This document shows, piece by piece, positions 17,165 through 25,652 of a stretch of 64,000 nucleotides of DNA. The stretch is from NCBI RefSeq assembly GCF_005222915.1, contig NZ_STFX01000040.1, forward strand, positions 1 through 64,000, given 5' to 3'. Positions within the stretch are counted from its first letter, which is position 1. Every line of letters begins with the position of its first letter. Source of the DNA: Rhizobium sp. FKL33 (GTDB lineage Bacteria > Pseudomonadota > Alphaproteobacteria > Rhizobiales > Rhizobiaceae). The notes under the pieces are model-generated. The model searched no databases. It was given only the letters and a program-made list of their open reading frames with translations, and was not told the origin of the DNA. The position numbers and the translations under genes are program-made.

Positions 17165-18064
17165 ATGCCGGCTGAACCGCGCGCGCACTCCGCAAAGGGC
17201 GGAGACTGGCAATTGTCGAGCCGCGCGGCCGGCCTTCTGCTGATCTCGCCGACCGTTCTCTACGCGCTGGCGCTTCTGGCGCTGCCGATCCTTATCGTCC
17301 TGCTCTACAGCGCCTGGAGCCAGGATTACCTGACCATCGACAAGACTTTCACGCTCGCCAATTACACGACGGCGCTGACCGATCCGATCTATCGCGATCT
17401 GCTTTCCCGCTCGCTGGTCATCTCGCTCGCCACCAGCGCGATCACCGTGGCGATGTCCTATCCGATCGCCTGGTACATTTCCTTCCATGGCGGCTATCGC
17501 AAGAACCTGCTGCTGTTTCTCGTCACCATCCCCTGCTGGACCAGCTACCTGCTGCGCGTCATGGCCTGGAAGGTGATCCTCGGCTATAAGGGCGTGCTGA
17601 ATGGCGGGCTGCTCAGCCTCGGCCTGATCGACCAGCCGCTGACCTCGCTGCTCTACAACGCCAATTCGGTGCTGATCGCGCTCGTTCATTCCTGGGCCGC
17701 TTTCGCCATCATCCCGATCTTCGTGTCGCTGGAAAAGATCGATCGTTCCTTGCTCGAAGCCTCGCGCGATCTCGGCGACAGCCGCTTCAGGAGCTTCCTG
17801 CGCGTTGCGCTGCCGCTCTCCATGCCCGGCGTGATCTCAGCCTTCCTGATCGTGATGATCCCGACAGTGGGCGATTACGTGACGCCAAAACTGGTGGGTG
17901 GCAAGGAAGGCGTGATGATCGCCGCCGCGATCGAGGCGCAATTCGGCAAGGGCAACAACTGGCCGCTTGGCGCGGCGCTGTCGGTCACCACCATGATCAC
18001 CGTGTCGCTGAGCGCCGCAGTCGTCGTTCTCTTGCTGAAATTGCTGGCGCGGAGGATCCGATGA
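17165..18064 (+). CDS. ABC transporter permease, PotB type
   Basis: A 299-aa inner-membrane permease with six or so helices and the EAA loop near residues 195-215 (EASRDLGDSRFRSFLRVALP) that docks the ATPase. This and the next two genes form a spermidine/putrescine-class importer. GGGAG precedes the ATG. Its stop overlaps the start of the second permease by 4 bp (ATGA), indicating translational coupling. The matching binding protein is encoded 8 kb away with the TetR regulator. The divergent aminotransferase and BetI-like site suggest it imports the amine substrate of the catabolic set. Confidence 0.92.
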   Translation: MPAEPRAHSAKGGDWQLSSRAAGLLLISPTVLYALALLALPILIVLLYSAWSQDYLTIDKTFTLANYTTALTDPIYRDLLSRSLVISLATSAITVAMSYPIAWYISFHGGYRKNLLLFLVTIPCWTSYLLRVMAWKVILGYKGVLNGGLLSLGLIDQPLTSLLYNANSVLIALVHSWAAFAIIPIFVSLEKIDRSLLEASRDLGDSRFRSFLRVALPLSMPGVISAFLIVMIPTVGDYVTPKLVGGKEGVMIAAAIEAQFGKGNNWPLGAALSVTTMITVSLSAAVVVLLLKLLARRIR

Positions 18065-18867
18065 AGAGCGTCAGGCTGCCTTTCCTGTCGATCTATCTGG
18101 TCGTCTATCTCGTCTTTCTCTATGCGCCGATCCTGGTCATCCCGGTGTTTTCCTTCAACGCCGCCGCCGCCCCCACCCTGCCGCTCAGCGGTTTCACGCT
18201 GAAATGGCACGAAATGGTCTGGGGGAACGCGCAGATGTTGCGCGCCGCCCTCAACAGCCTGATCGTCGGCCTGTCGGTGTCGCTTCTCACCACCACGCTC
18301 GGCGTTCTCGCCGCCCGGGCTCTCTCCCGCCATCGCTTTCCGGGCCAGAAGGCGGCGAGCGGGCTGATCATGGCGCCGCTGTTTCTGCCTGAAATCATCG
18401 TCGCCGTATCGCTGCTGACGATCATCCTGTCGCTCGGCTTTTCCGCCTCGCTGATTGCGGTGATCCTCGGCCACACCGTCTTCTGTCTGCCCTACGCCAT
18501 GTCCGTGCTGACCGCCGGCTTCCAAAATCTCGATCCGTCGCTCGAGGAGGCGTCGCGCGATCTCGGCGAAACGGCGTTCGGCACATTCCGGCGGGTGATC
18601 CTGCCGGTGGTGTCGCCGGCGATCGTCTCCAGCCTGCTGGTGTCCTTCACCATTTCCTTCGACGAGTTCATCCTGGCCTTCTTCCTGTCCGGCTCCGAGC
18701 CGACCTTGCCCGTCTATATCTGGGGCCAGCTTCGTTTCGCCGCGCGCCTGCCGGCCGTGCTGGCGCTGGGCTCCATCATCCTCGTCCTGTCGATCGCGCT
18801 GCTCGCGATCGCCGAAATCCTGCGCAAGCGAGCCGAAGACCGACTGACCGCCATGGGAGCGCCCTGA
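18061..18867 (+). CDS. ABC transporter permease, PotC type
   Basis: A 268-aa permease with the EAA motif near residues 160-180 (LEEASRDLGETAFGTF) and the helix pattern of PotC-like subunits. It is the second gene of the operon, overlapping both neighbours, so stoichiometric synthesis with the first permease and ATPase is expected. Confidence 0.92.
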   Translation: MKSVRLPFLSIYLVVYLVFLYAPILVIPVFSFNAAAAPTLPLSGFTLKWHEMVWGNAQMLRAALNSLIVGLSVSLLTTTLGVLAARALSRHRFPGQKAASGLIMAPLFLPEIIVAVSLLTIILSLGFSASLIAVILGHTVFCLPYAMSVLTAGFQNLDPSLEEASRDLGETAFGTFRRVILPVVSPAIVSSLLVSFTISFDEFILAFFLSGSEPTLPVYIWGQLRFAARLPAVLALGSIILVLSIALLAIAEILRKRAEDRLTAMGAP

Positions 18868-19970
18868 TGCAGACTGACATGATCGAGATCCGGCAGGTCA
18901 ACAAAAGCTACGGCATATACAAGGCGTTGACCGACATCGATCTCACCATCGCCAGCGGCGAATTCTTCTCGCTGCTCGGCCCGTCCGGCTGCGGCAAGAC
19001 CACGCTTCTGCGCTCCATCGCCGGTTTCGAGCATCCCTCATCCGGCGAGATCCGCATCGACGGCGAGGAGGTGAGCGCGCGACCGCCCAATCACCGCCCG
19101 GTTAATATGGTGTTCCAGAATTACGCCATCTTTCCGCATCTCGATGTCGCCGACAATGTCGCCTATGGCCTCAAGCGCCTGCGGCTCGATCCCCAGGAGG
19201 AAAAGCGGCGGATCGGCGAGGCGCTGGAACAGGTCCGGCTCGGCCCGCTCGGCAAGCGAAAATCGCATGAACTCTCCGGCGGCCAGCGCCAGCGCGTGGC
19301 GCTCGCCCGGGCGCTGGCGCTTCGCCCCAAGGTGCTGCTGCTCGACGAGCCGCTGTCGGCGCTCGACAAGAAGCTGCGCGAGGAAATGCAGTTCGAACTC
19401 CGGCAATTGCAGAAAACCGTCGGCATCACCTTCGTGCTGGTCACCCATGACCAATATGAGGCTTTGGCGATGTCGGACCGCATCGCGGTGATGTTCGATG
19501 GCCGCATCGCCCAGGTCGCCACGCCCAAGGAAATCTATCAGCGCCCCCTTACCCGCCGCATCGCCGCCTTTCTCGGCGGCATGAATTTTCTCGCCGCCGA
19601 CATCATCGCCGATCATGGCGCGGAGCTCGTGGTGCGCACAGGCAAGTTCGGCGAGACAAAGTTGGAAAAGCCCCGCGGCTTCCAGGCTGACGGCGGTCAG
19701 GCCACGATCGGCATTCGTCCGGAACGGCTGCGCATCCTGTGGGAGAGCGACACAGACGCCCATAGCCTTTCGGCGCGGGTGATCAATCGCGCCTATTTCG
19801 GCGAAGTCACCCATCTCGACGTCGCCATCGAGGGCTTGGAGCAACCTGTCACGCTGATCGAGACCAATGCGTTCGGCGCCGACGATCTGCCAGTCGGCGC
19901 AGAGGTGCGGGTCGCTTACGACCCCGAGGGCTTTGTGCTGTTGGGCGATGAGGCGGCGCAGCCACGCTGA
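18867..19970 (+). CDS. ABC transporter ATP-binding protein, PotA type
   Basis: A 367-aa ATPase with intact Walker A (GPSGCGKTT), signature (LSGGQRQRVALARAL), Walker B (VLLLDEPLSALD) and H-loop (VLVTHDQYEAL), followed by a C-terminal TOBE-like domain from about residue 240. It energises the permeases encoded immediately upstream, with start and stop codons overlapping (TGATG). It ends 16 bp from the convergent small gene of the opposite operon. Confidence 0.94.
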   Translation: MQTDMIEIRQVNKSYGIYKALTDIDLTIASGEFFSLLGPSGCGKTTLLRSIAGFEHPSSGEIRIDGEEVSARPPNHRPVNMVFQNYAIFPHLDVADNVAYGLKRLRLDPQEEKRRIGEALEQVRLGPLGKRKSHELSGGQRQRVALARALALRPKVLLLDEPLSALDKKLREEMQFELRQLQKTVGITFVLVTHDQYEALAMSDRIAVMFDGRIAQVATPKEIYQRPLTRRIAAFLGGMNFLAADIIADHGAELVVRTGKFGETKLEKPRGFQADGGQATIGIRPERLRILWESDTDAHSLSARVINRAYFGEVTHLDVAIEGLEQPVTLIETNAFGADDLPVGAEVRVAYDPEGFVLLGDEAAQPR

Positions 19971-19985
19971 GAAGATCTTGAAAGA

Positions 19986-20237
19986 TCAGCGGTGAAAACG
20001 CTTTCGCATCGCTTCTGCGGTTGCGATCCAGTCCGCGCCCATGTGATAGGCCCGGAGAGCGTCGAGCGGATCTTCATTATCGAGCCGGGAACAGATCCTG
20101 TAGATCTCCAGCACCTCGTCCGGCATCTCGCCTTGAAGATGAAATTGCATCGCCGCCGCATAACGCGCCCGCCCCGACCATTCCACGCCGGTCGGGGTCA
20201 GGATCTGACGCCAGAAGTCGAGATCATCCTCCGCCAT
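19986..20237 (-). CDS. Conserved-looking 83-aa protein of the amine operon
   Basis: A soluble 83-aa protein (MAEDDLDFWRQILTPTGVEW...). It is rich in W, D and R, has no signal peptide or membrane segment, and is predicted mostly helical. It is the last gene of a four-gene minus operon and starts 8 bp after the GcvT-like gene. I do not recognise the family. Its fixed place behind a folate-type enzyme and two flavoproteins suggests an accessory or small subunit role, possibly analogous to small subunits of sarcosine-oxidase complexes, though I see no sequence resemblance to those. Confidence 0.65.
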   Translation of the reverse strand: MAEDDLDFWRQILTPTGVEWSGRARYAAAMQFHLQGEMPDEVLEIYRICSRLDNEDPLDALRAYHMGADWIATAEAMRKRFHR

Positions 20238-20245
20238 CGCCGATC

Positions 20246-21472
20246 CTAGGTCAGCAAGGGCGGGGTGGCGGAGCGGCGGGGCAGCTTGATGAAGGGACGC
20301 GGCGCGATCTTCACGCGCTTCATCATCTTGGTGTAGCCGAGCTCATTCAGCGCATAGATTTCCGCCCAGAGATCGCCGGTGATTTCGGTTCCGAAGGGGC
20401 GGCGCAGACTGGCGATCGCGATGGTCTTCTTGAGAAGCGGCGACCAGACCGAGGCGGTGATCAGGCCCGCCTCCTTCTTCTTGCGGTGATAGATGAGCGC
20501 GAGCGGCGCCGGCGTATTGCCGTCGATTTCCAGTCCCACCAGCACATGCTTGAGCGTTCTATCACGGCGCGCGGCGAGAATAGCGCGGCGGCCGTTGAAA
20601 TTGGGCTTGTCCAGATCGACCATCCAGTCCAGGCCGATCTCGTCGGGCAGGCGCAGCCGGTCTTCGCGCAACGCCGTCTCCGCCGTCACGAAATCGGCAT
20701 TGGCGACGATGAAGCCCGCCTCGATGCGGGTGCGGTTGAGCGCGTGATAGCCGATGGCGCGCAGCCGATGGCGATCCGCCTGTTCCCAGAGCCGGTCCCA
20801 GAGCGACAGAGCAAGATCTGAAGGACAAAACAGCTCATAGCCGAGATCGCCAGTGAAGCCCGTGCGGGATATCAGCACATCGCGGCCAGCATGGGGAAAA
20901 CTGCCGATTTCGAAGGGCTTCAACCGCTCGACGCCTGAAAAACCGGCGTCGGACAGCAGTGCGAACGACGTCGGACCCTGCAGCGCGAGGCCCGCCATAG
21001 CAGTGGTTTCATCCTCGATCACGACATCGAAGCCGACAGCGCTGTCGAGCAGCCAGGGAAGATGCCGTTCCTGCGAACACAGGCGGAAATCCTGGTCTCC
21101 CAGCCGAAACAGCGTGCCGTCATCCAGCACATGGCCAAAATCATCGCACCAGGCGGTGTAGTGAACCCGCCCCGGCTTGAGCTTGCGCACGTCGCGCAGG
21201 GTCAGACGGTTGAGAAAAGCCTCGGCCTCGCGCCCGCGAATGCGGTATTTGGTCATCGGCGAGATGTCGAACAGCGCGACCGTCGACCGGATTGCGAAAT
21301 ATTCCAGTTCTTCGTCGTCGATCGACCCGGGCGCCTTGAAGCCGGACCATGAATACCAGTCATTCTCCATCGACAGGGCTTCAAGCCTGGGCAGGAAAGG
21401 CGTCGGCTCCAGATTGACGAGCGCATGGCCACGGCTGCGCGCCAAAGCGTTCTGCGAAAGCGCCTGTGTCAT
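20246..21472 (-). CDS. GcvT-like folate-dependent aminomethyltransferase/demethylase
   Basis: A 408-aa member of the GcvT/DmdA/DMGDH-C fold. Features are ALFDISPMTKYRIRG in the N-terminal third, ALQGP (family QGP motif), RTGFTGDLGYELFC (tetrahydrofolate-binding signature) and a C-terminal barrel with GLITASVWSPLLKK. Such proteins move a methyl or methylene unit from a substrate to tetrahydrofolate. The start overlaps the stop of the preceding flavoprotein gene by 4 bp. In this operon it probably captures a one-carbon unit released from an N-methyl compound. It is longer than glycine-cleavage T protein, and no GcvH/GcvP partners are present. Confidence 0.85.
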   Translation of the reverse strand: MTQALSQNALARSRGHALVNLEPTPFLPRLEALSMENDWYSWSGFKAPGSIDDEELEYFAIRSTVALFDISPMTKYRIRGREAEAFLNRLTLRDVRKLKPGRVHYTAWCDDFGHVLDDGTLFRLGDQDFRLCSQERHLPWLLDSAVGFDVVIEDETTAMAGLALQGPTSFALLSDAGFSGVERLKPFEIGSFPHAGRDVLISRTGFTGDLGYELFCPSDLALSLWDRLWEQADRHRLRAIGYHALNRTRIEAGFIVANADFVTAETALREDRLRLPDEIGLDWMVDLDKPNFNGRRAILAARRDRTLKHVLVGLEIDGNTPAPLALIYHRKKKEAGLITASVWSPLLKKTIAIASLRRPFGTEITGDLWAEIYALNELGYTKMMKRVKIAPRPFIKLPRRSATPPLLT

Positions 21473-23031
21473 CGTCCGCCTCCTCTGGATAGAATATGCC
21501 GGGCAGCATTATAGCCGGGAAGACCGGAAATCCCGCCGCCGGGATGCGATCCCGCGCTGGCCAGGAACAGACCCGAGACCGGCGTGTCGTAACCGGAAGC
21601 GCCGTAAGCCGGTCGGTTGAACAGCATCTGATCCACCTGCAATTCCCCATGATGCCAATGCCCGCCGGGCATGGCATAGATCTGTTCGATATCGGGCGGA
21701 ACGAGAAGCTCCGCAGCGAGTACGGAGGATTTGAGCCCGGGCGCATAAGCCTCCAGCCGATCGAGGACACAGTCGAGAAACGCCGCGCGCCCGGTTTCCC
21801 AACCCTGCTTGAGCGCATAGGGCGCGAACTGGATGACAGCCGATAAACTGGCCTTGCCCTCCGGCGCCATGGAGGGATCGCTGACGCTGGGCAGCACGAT
21901 TTCCATGACAGGTTCGGGGGAGAACTCGCCATATTTGGCCGGATTGAACGCCCGTTCCACCTGATTGATCGATGGCGCGATCACCAGCCGCCCCGACAGA
22001 TCCTGTCGCGCCACGCCGTGGAAATCCGGACTACGATCGAGCGCGAGATTCAATTTGGCGGCATCGCCTTTGCTGCGGATCTTGCGGATCGCGGTGGACA
22101 GGCCCGTGTCGACCTCTCCGGGCGGCAGCAGGCAGCCGAACGTCACGCCGGGATGAATGGCCGAGACGACAACAGGCGCGACAAGCCTTGCGCCGTCGGC
22201 AAGTTCGACGCCGGTCACGCCGTCCGAACTGGTCAGAATGCGGCTGACCCGCGCCCCGCTTCGCAGATCTGCTCCATGTGACTTCGCCGCCGCGATGAGC
22301 AGATCCGTCACCGCGCCCATCCCGCCCTTCGGCACGATCTGGCCGCCGGCCGCGCCCAGGCTTTCGCCGGCCAGCCGGTAATAGAGCCCCATCAGCGAGG
22401 TCGGTGATCTCGGACCGAGATGAACGCCGAGCGTGGCGTCGAAGGCGAGCAGACCTTTCAGCCGGTCGTCTGTCAGATGCTCGTCGAGGACATCGGCGAC
22501 ATTCATCAGAAGCATCCGCGCGAAGTCGCGCCCGAAATCGCGGCCATGCCGGATGAGCGACAATCCCGCCAATCCGAAATCAACGAGATCGCCGACCGCG
22601 AACTTGCCCGGCATCGGCGGCCGGCGCGCCTGAAAGCGCTTGAGAATTCCCGACTGCGACAGCAACAGCGCCCGCAATTCTGCGAATTTTCCTGCCTCTG
22701 CGTCGCTCACGCCTCGCAACCGTTCGCCATAGGCGCCGTCGAGCATGACAGCCTCGCCATCGGCGCCCAAGGCGACCGTCGACGCCAGCCGATTTCCTAG
22801 CCGCGAGAGATCGAGACCCAGCGCCCGCTCGACTTCGGGCGCAAGCCGGTTGAGAAGATGCGCGAGGCCGCTGACCCGAAAGCCTGGATGGAACTCGCGG
22901 GTGACGGCCCCGCCGCCGAACCGGTCGGAGGCCTCAATGCAGACGGTGCTGCGTCCTGATTTCGCCAGCATGGCCGCAGCGACCAGGCCGTTATGGCCGC
23001 CGCCGATGATGATTGCGTCATAGGATGTCAT
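21469..23031 (-). CDS. PYROXD2-like FAD-dependent oxidoreductase (copy B)
   Basis: A 520-aa flavoprotein of the phytoene-desaturase/PYROXD2 type. It has an N-terminal Rossmann motif (AIIIGGGHNGLVAAAMLAKSG) and the C-terminal FAD-contact segment GLFLASAGSHPGGGISGLPG. It overlaps the upstream copy A by 14 bp and the downstream GcvT-like gene by 4 bp. The two flavoproteins are clearly homologous but far from identical, suggesting subunits or successive oxidations rather than a recent duplication. Likely an amine or desaturating oxidase; substrate unknown. Confidence 0.85.
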   Translation of the reverse strand: MTSYDAIIIGGGHNGLVAAAMLAKSGRSTVCIEASDRFGGGAVTREFHPGFRVSGLAHLLNRLAPEVERALGLDLSRLGNRLASTVALGADGEAVMLDGAYGERLRGVSDAEAGKFAELRALLLSQSGILKRFQARRPPMPGKFAVGDLVDFGLAGLSLIRHGRDFGRDFARMLLMNVADVLDEHLTDDRLKGLLAFDATLGVHLGPRSPTSLMGLYYRLAGESLGAAGGQIVPKGGMGAVTDLLIAAAKSHGADLRSGARVSRILTSSDGVTGVELADGARLVAPVVVSAIHPGVTFGCLLPPGEVDTGLSTAIRKIRSKGDAAKLNLALDRSPDFHGVARQDLSGRLVIAPSINQVERAFNPAKYGEFSPEPVMEIVLPSVSDPSMAPEGKASLSAVIQFAPYALKQGWETGRAAFLDCVLDRLEAYAPGLKSSVLAAELLVPPDIEQIYAMPGGHWHHGELQVDQMLFNRPAYGASGYDTPVSGLFLASAGSHPGGGISGLPGYNAARHILSRGGGR

Positions 23032-24637
23032 GGGCCGGGCTCATATGGGTGCGGGGCAGTTTGAGATCGCGCAGCACTTCGGCCGCGGCATTGTAGCCGG
23101 GCGCGCCCATCACGCCGCCGCCGGGATGGGTGGAGGAGCCGCAGAGATAGAGCCCTTTCACCGGACTGCGATACTGCGCGTATCCGGGCACCGGGCGGTT
23201 GAACAACAACTGGTCGAAGGTCAGTTCGCCCTGAAAGATATTGCCTTCCGTCAGGCCGACTTCGGCTTCGAGTTCCCGAGGCGTGCGCACCTCCATATGC
23301 AGGATACGGTCGCGGAATCCCGGCGAATAGTCGGCGATCTGAGAGATCACGGTTTCGGCGAAAGCGTCGCGGTCGGCGTCGGTCCAGTCGCGCCCTTCCA
23401 CCTTGGGTGGGCAATATTGCACGAAACAGCTCATGAAATGCTTGCCGGGCGGCGCCATGGTCGGATCGAGCGTCGTCGGGATCATCGCGTCGAGGAAGGG
23501 ATCAGCCGACCAGCGCCCGTCTTTCCAGTCGTCATAGGCGCGCTCGATGCGCTCGACCGTATCGGTGAAATGCAGATCGCCCTTGATGGCATGGCAGCCA
23601 GGAGGCAGCGCGGGAAAGTCCGGCAGGCCGTCGAGCGCGATATTCACCTTGCCAGAGGAACCGCGCATCTTGAAATGCTTGACGCGATGGACAAAGCGCT
23701 CCGGAAGCTCCTTCTCGTCCACGAGCTTCAGGAATGTCCGCTTGACGTCGGCGTTGGAGAGAACCAGCCGGCCCCTCACCTCGTCGCCATTGGCGAGCGC
23801 CACGCCTTCCGCTTCGCCATTGCGGATGATGACCTTGTCGACTTCCGCGCCGGTGCGGATATCGCCGCCGGCAGCCTGGAAGGAGGCCGAAAGCGCCTGG
23901 GTGATCGCGCCCATGCCGCCGCGCGCATAACCCCAGGCGCCGACGGAGCCGTCGACTTCGCCCATATAGTGGTGCAGCAGCACATAGGCCGTGCCCGGCG
24001 ACATCGGCCCGAGGGCCGTGCCGATGATGCCGGAGATCGCCAGATAGGCTTTGACGACCTCGGTCTCAAAATATTCGTCGAGAAAATCGGAGATCGACAT
24101 GGTCCAGAAACGCGTCGTCCGAGCAAATTCCGCGGCGCTCATATCGCCTACCTTGCGGGCGAGAAACAGCAATTCGCCAATATCGCGTGGCCGGAACGAG
24201 AAGGGATCGGGCGCCGTCCGCATCAACAACGGCTGGATGAAACGGCACTGCCGGGTCACATCACGGGCGTAGCGGTCATAGGCTTCCGCGTCGCGGGCGG
24301 AATAGCGGGCGAATTCCCGCCGATGGCGGTGATGATCGCGATAGGAGGAGAGATAGCCGCCGTCCCGCGTCAGCACAGCGCCGCCTTCATAGGCGACGAT
24401 CTGCAGGCCGAAGCGCGGCAGTTCGAGATCGCGCATGATCTCGGGCCTGAACAGCGAGCAGACATAGGAACAATTCGAGTAGAACACCTCGTCGGCGAGC
24501 TTGCGCGACGTGGCCGCGCCGCCCACCCAGTCATTCTTCTCGACAACCGCGACCTGAAGCCCCGCCCGCTGCAGATAGCAGGCTGCGACAAGGCCGTTAT
24601 GGCCGCCGCCGATCACCACGACATCATATTTCTTCAT
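23018..24637 (-). CDS. PYROXD2-like FAD-dependent oxidoreductase (copy A)
   Basis: A 539-aa flavoprotein starting MKKYDVVVIGGGHNGLVAA, with GGAATS after the second strand and a C-terminal GLYLCGSSTHPGGGVMGAPG, the signature of the CrtI/PYROXD2 family. The ATG at 24637 has GGTGGGG six bases upstream; ATG 24643 is closer to that SD than is usual. It is the first gene of the minus operon (copy A, copy B, GcvT-like, 83-aa protein), and a BetI-like palindrome lies 61 bp upstream. Probably oxidises an amine or unsaturates its carbon chain. Confidence 0.86.
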   Translation of the reverse strand: MKKYDVVVIGGGHNGLVAACYLQRAGLQVAVVEKNDWVGGAATSRKLADEVFYSNCSYVCSLFRPEIMRDLELPRFGLQIVAYEGGAVLTRDGGYLSSYRDHHRHRREFARYSARDAEAYDRYARDVTRQCRFIQPLLMRTAPDPFSFRPRDIGELLFLARKVGDMSAAEFARTTRFWTMSISDFLDEYFETEVVKAYLAISGIIGTALGPMSPGTAYVLLHHYMGEVDGSVGAWGYARGGMGAITQALSASFQAAGGDIRTGAEVDKVIIRNGEAEGVALANGDEVRGRLVLSNADVKRTFLKLVDEKELPERFVHRVKHFKMRGSSGKVNIALDGLPDFPALPPGCHAIKGDLHFTDTVERIERAYDDWKDGRWSADPFLDAMIPTTLDPTMAPPGKHFMSCFVQYCPPKVEGRDWTDADRDAFAETVISQIADYSPGFRDRILHMEVRTPRELEAEVGLTEGNIFQGELTFDQLLFNRPVPGYAQYRSPVKGLYLCGSSTHPGGGVMGAPGYNAAAEVLRDLKLPRTHMSPAHDIL

Positions 24638-24697
24638 CAGCATCCCCACCGAAGTGATCAAAAAGATGCATGAACGCCATAGGCTTGTCCATGTATT

Positions 24698-24713
24698 TTG
24701 AATGATCATTCAG
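24698..24713. promoter_or_regulatory. BetI-like operator O3
   Basis: TTGAATGATCATTCAG with a perfect 14-bp palindrome TGAATGATCATTCA (24699-24712). It is placed between the flavoprotein operon and the divergent TetR gene and shares the TGAATG half-site with O1 and O2. Confidence 0.7.
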
Positions 24714-24779
24714 CAAGCATCTTGCAAAGCCATGAAATCGCGCTAAGATTTTTGACAGAAGACAGAACGGCGATGGGAC

Positions 24780-24960
24780 CTGGAATGAGCCGCTCGGCGC
24801 ATGCGCAACATCCAAGCTTCGGCGGAGCGCCCACACTGCGGCGCGCGGCGATCCGCGCCGCCTTCGCACATCAGCTTGACAGGAGCCCCGCTTTTGCGCC
24901 TCAGATGGAGGGATACGAAAGAGCGGGGCGCGCCATGCGCTCGGCGGGCGCAACGCGGGC
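24780..24960. repeat. Possible palindromic intergenic unit upstream of the TetR gene
   Basis: The 330-bp gap before the TetR gene contains nested inverted segments, for instance GCCCCGCTTT (about 24886-24896) facing AAAGAGCGGGGC (about 24919-24930), in sequence more GC-rich than the operator region. It looks like a REP-like dispersed unit, but only one copy is in this window. Confidence 0.3.
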
Positions 24961-24967
24961 GAAGAGA

Positions 24968-25621
24968 ATGGATACTGCCGAGCCGATGGCGGGCGAAAAG
25001 AAGAGCCGCAAGGCTTCCAAGGAAATACGCAAGCAGCAGTTGATCGAGGCGACGATCGATTCGCTCGCCAAGCGCGGCTATGCAGAGACGACGCTCGCCA
25101 ATGTCGCAGACGGCGCGAAACTGTCGCGCGGCATCGTCAACTTCCATTTTGAGAGTAAGGAAAACCTGCTGATCGCCACGCTGCAATTCATGGCGGACGA
25201 ATATGCCCAGCATTGGTCGACAGCTTTGGAGAAGGCCGGACCCAGCGCCGCCGAGCGGATGTGGGCGCTGGTGGCGGCGGATTTCGACCGGCGGATGACC
25301 ACCAAGCGCAAACTCGCCGCCTGGTGCGCTTTCTGGGGCGAGGCAAAGTCGCGGCCGACCTATCAGGCGCTCTGCGGCGCCCGCGATCTTAATTATCAAC
25401 GCACCTTCGAAGATCTGTGCGCCGAAATGAGGATCGAAGGCGGCTACGCCTATGACGCGGAATCCGCGGCGCTCGCCATCTGCTCGTCGATGGAAGGCCT
25501 GTGGCTGCGCCTGATGATGAGCGACGGCCTCACCCGCGAGGCGGCGCACAAGGCGGCGATCGAATGCATTATCGGCTTCTTCCCCAAGCATATCGGCAGG
25601 GAAGGCCCCATCAAGACATAG
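24968..25621 (+). CDS. BetI-like TetR-family regulator
   Basis: A 217-aa TetR regulator. The HTH lies near residues 40-60 (ETTLANVADGAKLSRGIVNFHF) and is very like BetI, including the FHFESKENLL continuation. The C-terminal domain also has the BetI tone (AAWCAFWGEAKSRPTYQ; SSMEGLWLRLMM). The open frame extends to 24698, but the region before 24968 lacks protein character. ATG 24986 is another possible start. It is divergent from the flavoprotein operon and 31 bp upstream of the binding-protein gene, with which it likely forms an operon. Three BetI-like palindromes in the window mark its probable regulon; the effector is presumably a quaternary or methylated amine or its oxidation product. Confidence 0.85.
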   Translation: MDTAEPMAGEKKSRKASKEIRKQQLIEATIDSLAKRGYAETTLANVADGAKLSRGIVNFHFESKENLLIATLQFMADEYAQHWSTALEKAGPSAAERMWALVAADFDRRMTTKRKLAAWCAFWGEAKSRPTYQALCGARDLNYQRTFEDLCAEMRIEGGYAYDAESAALAICSSMEGLWLRLMMSDGLTREAAHKAAIECIIGFFPKHIGREGPIKT

Positions 25622-25652
25622 ACGTCAAACCAAAGAGGAAAGGCGGAAGAGC

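Noticed and set aside
23030-24673. 547-aa plus-strand frame opposite the flavoprotein gene
   Set aside because: The minus strand encodes clear FAD motifs with overlapping operon structure; the antisense frame is a GC-bias shadow.
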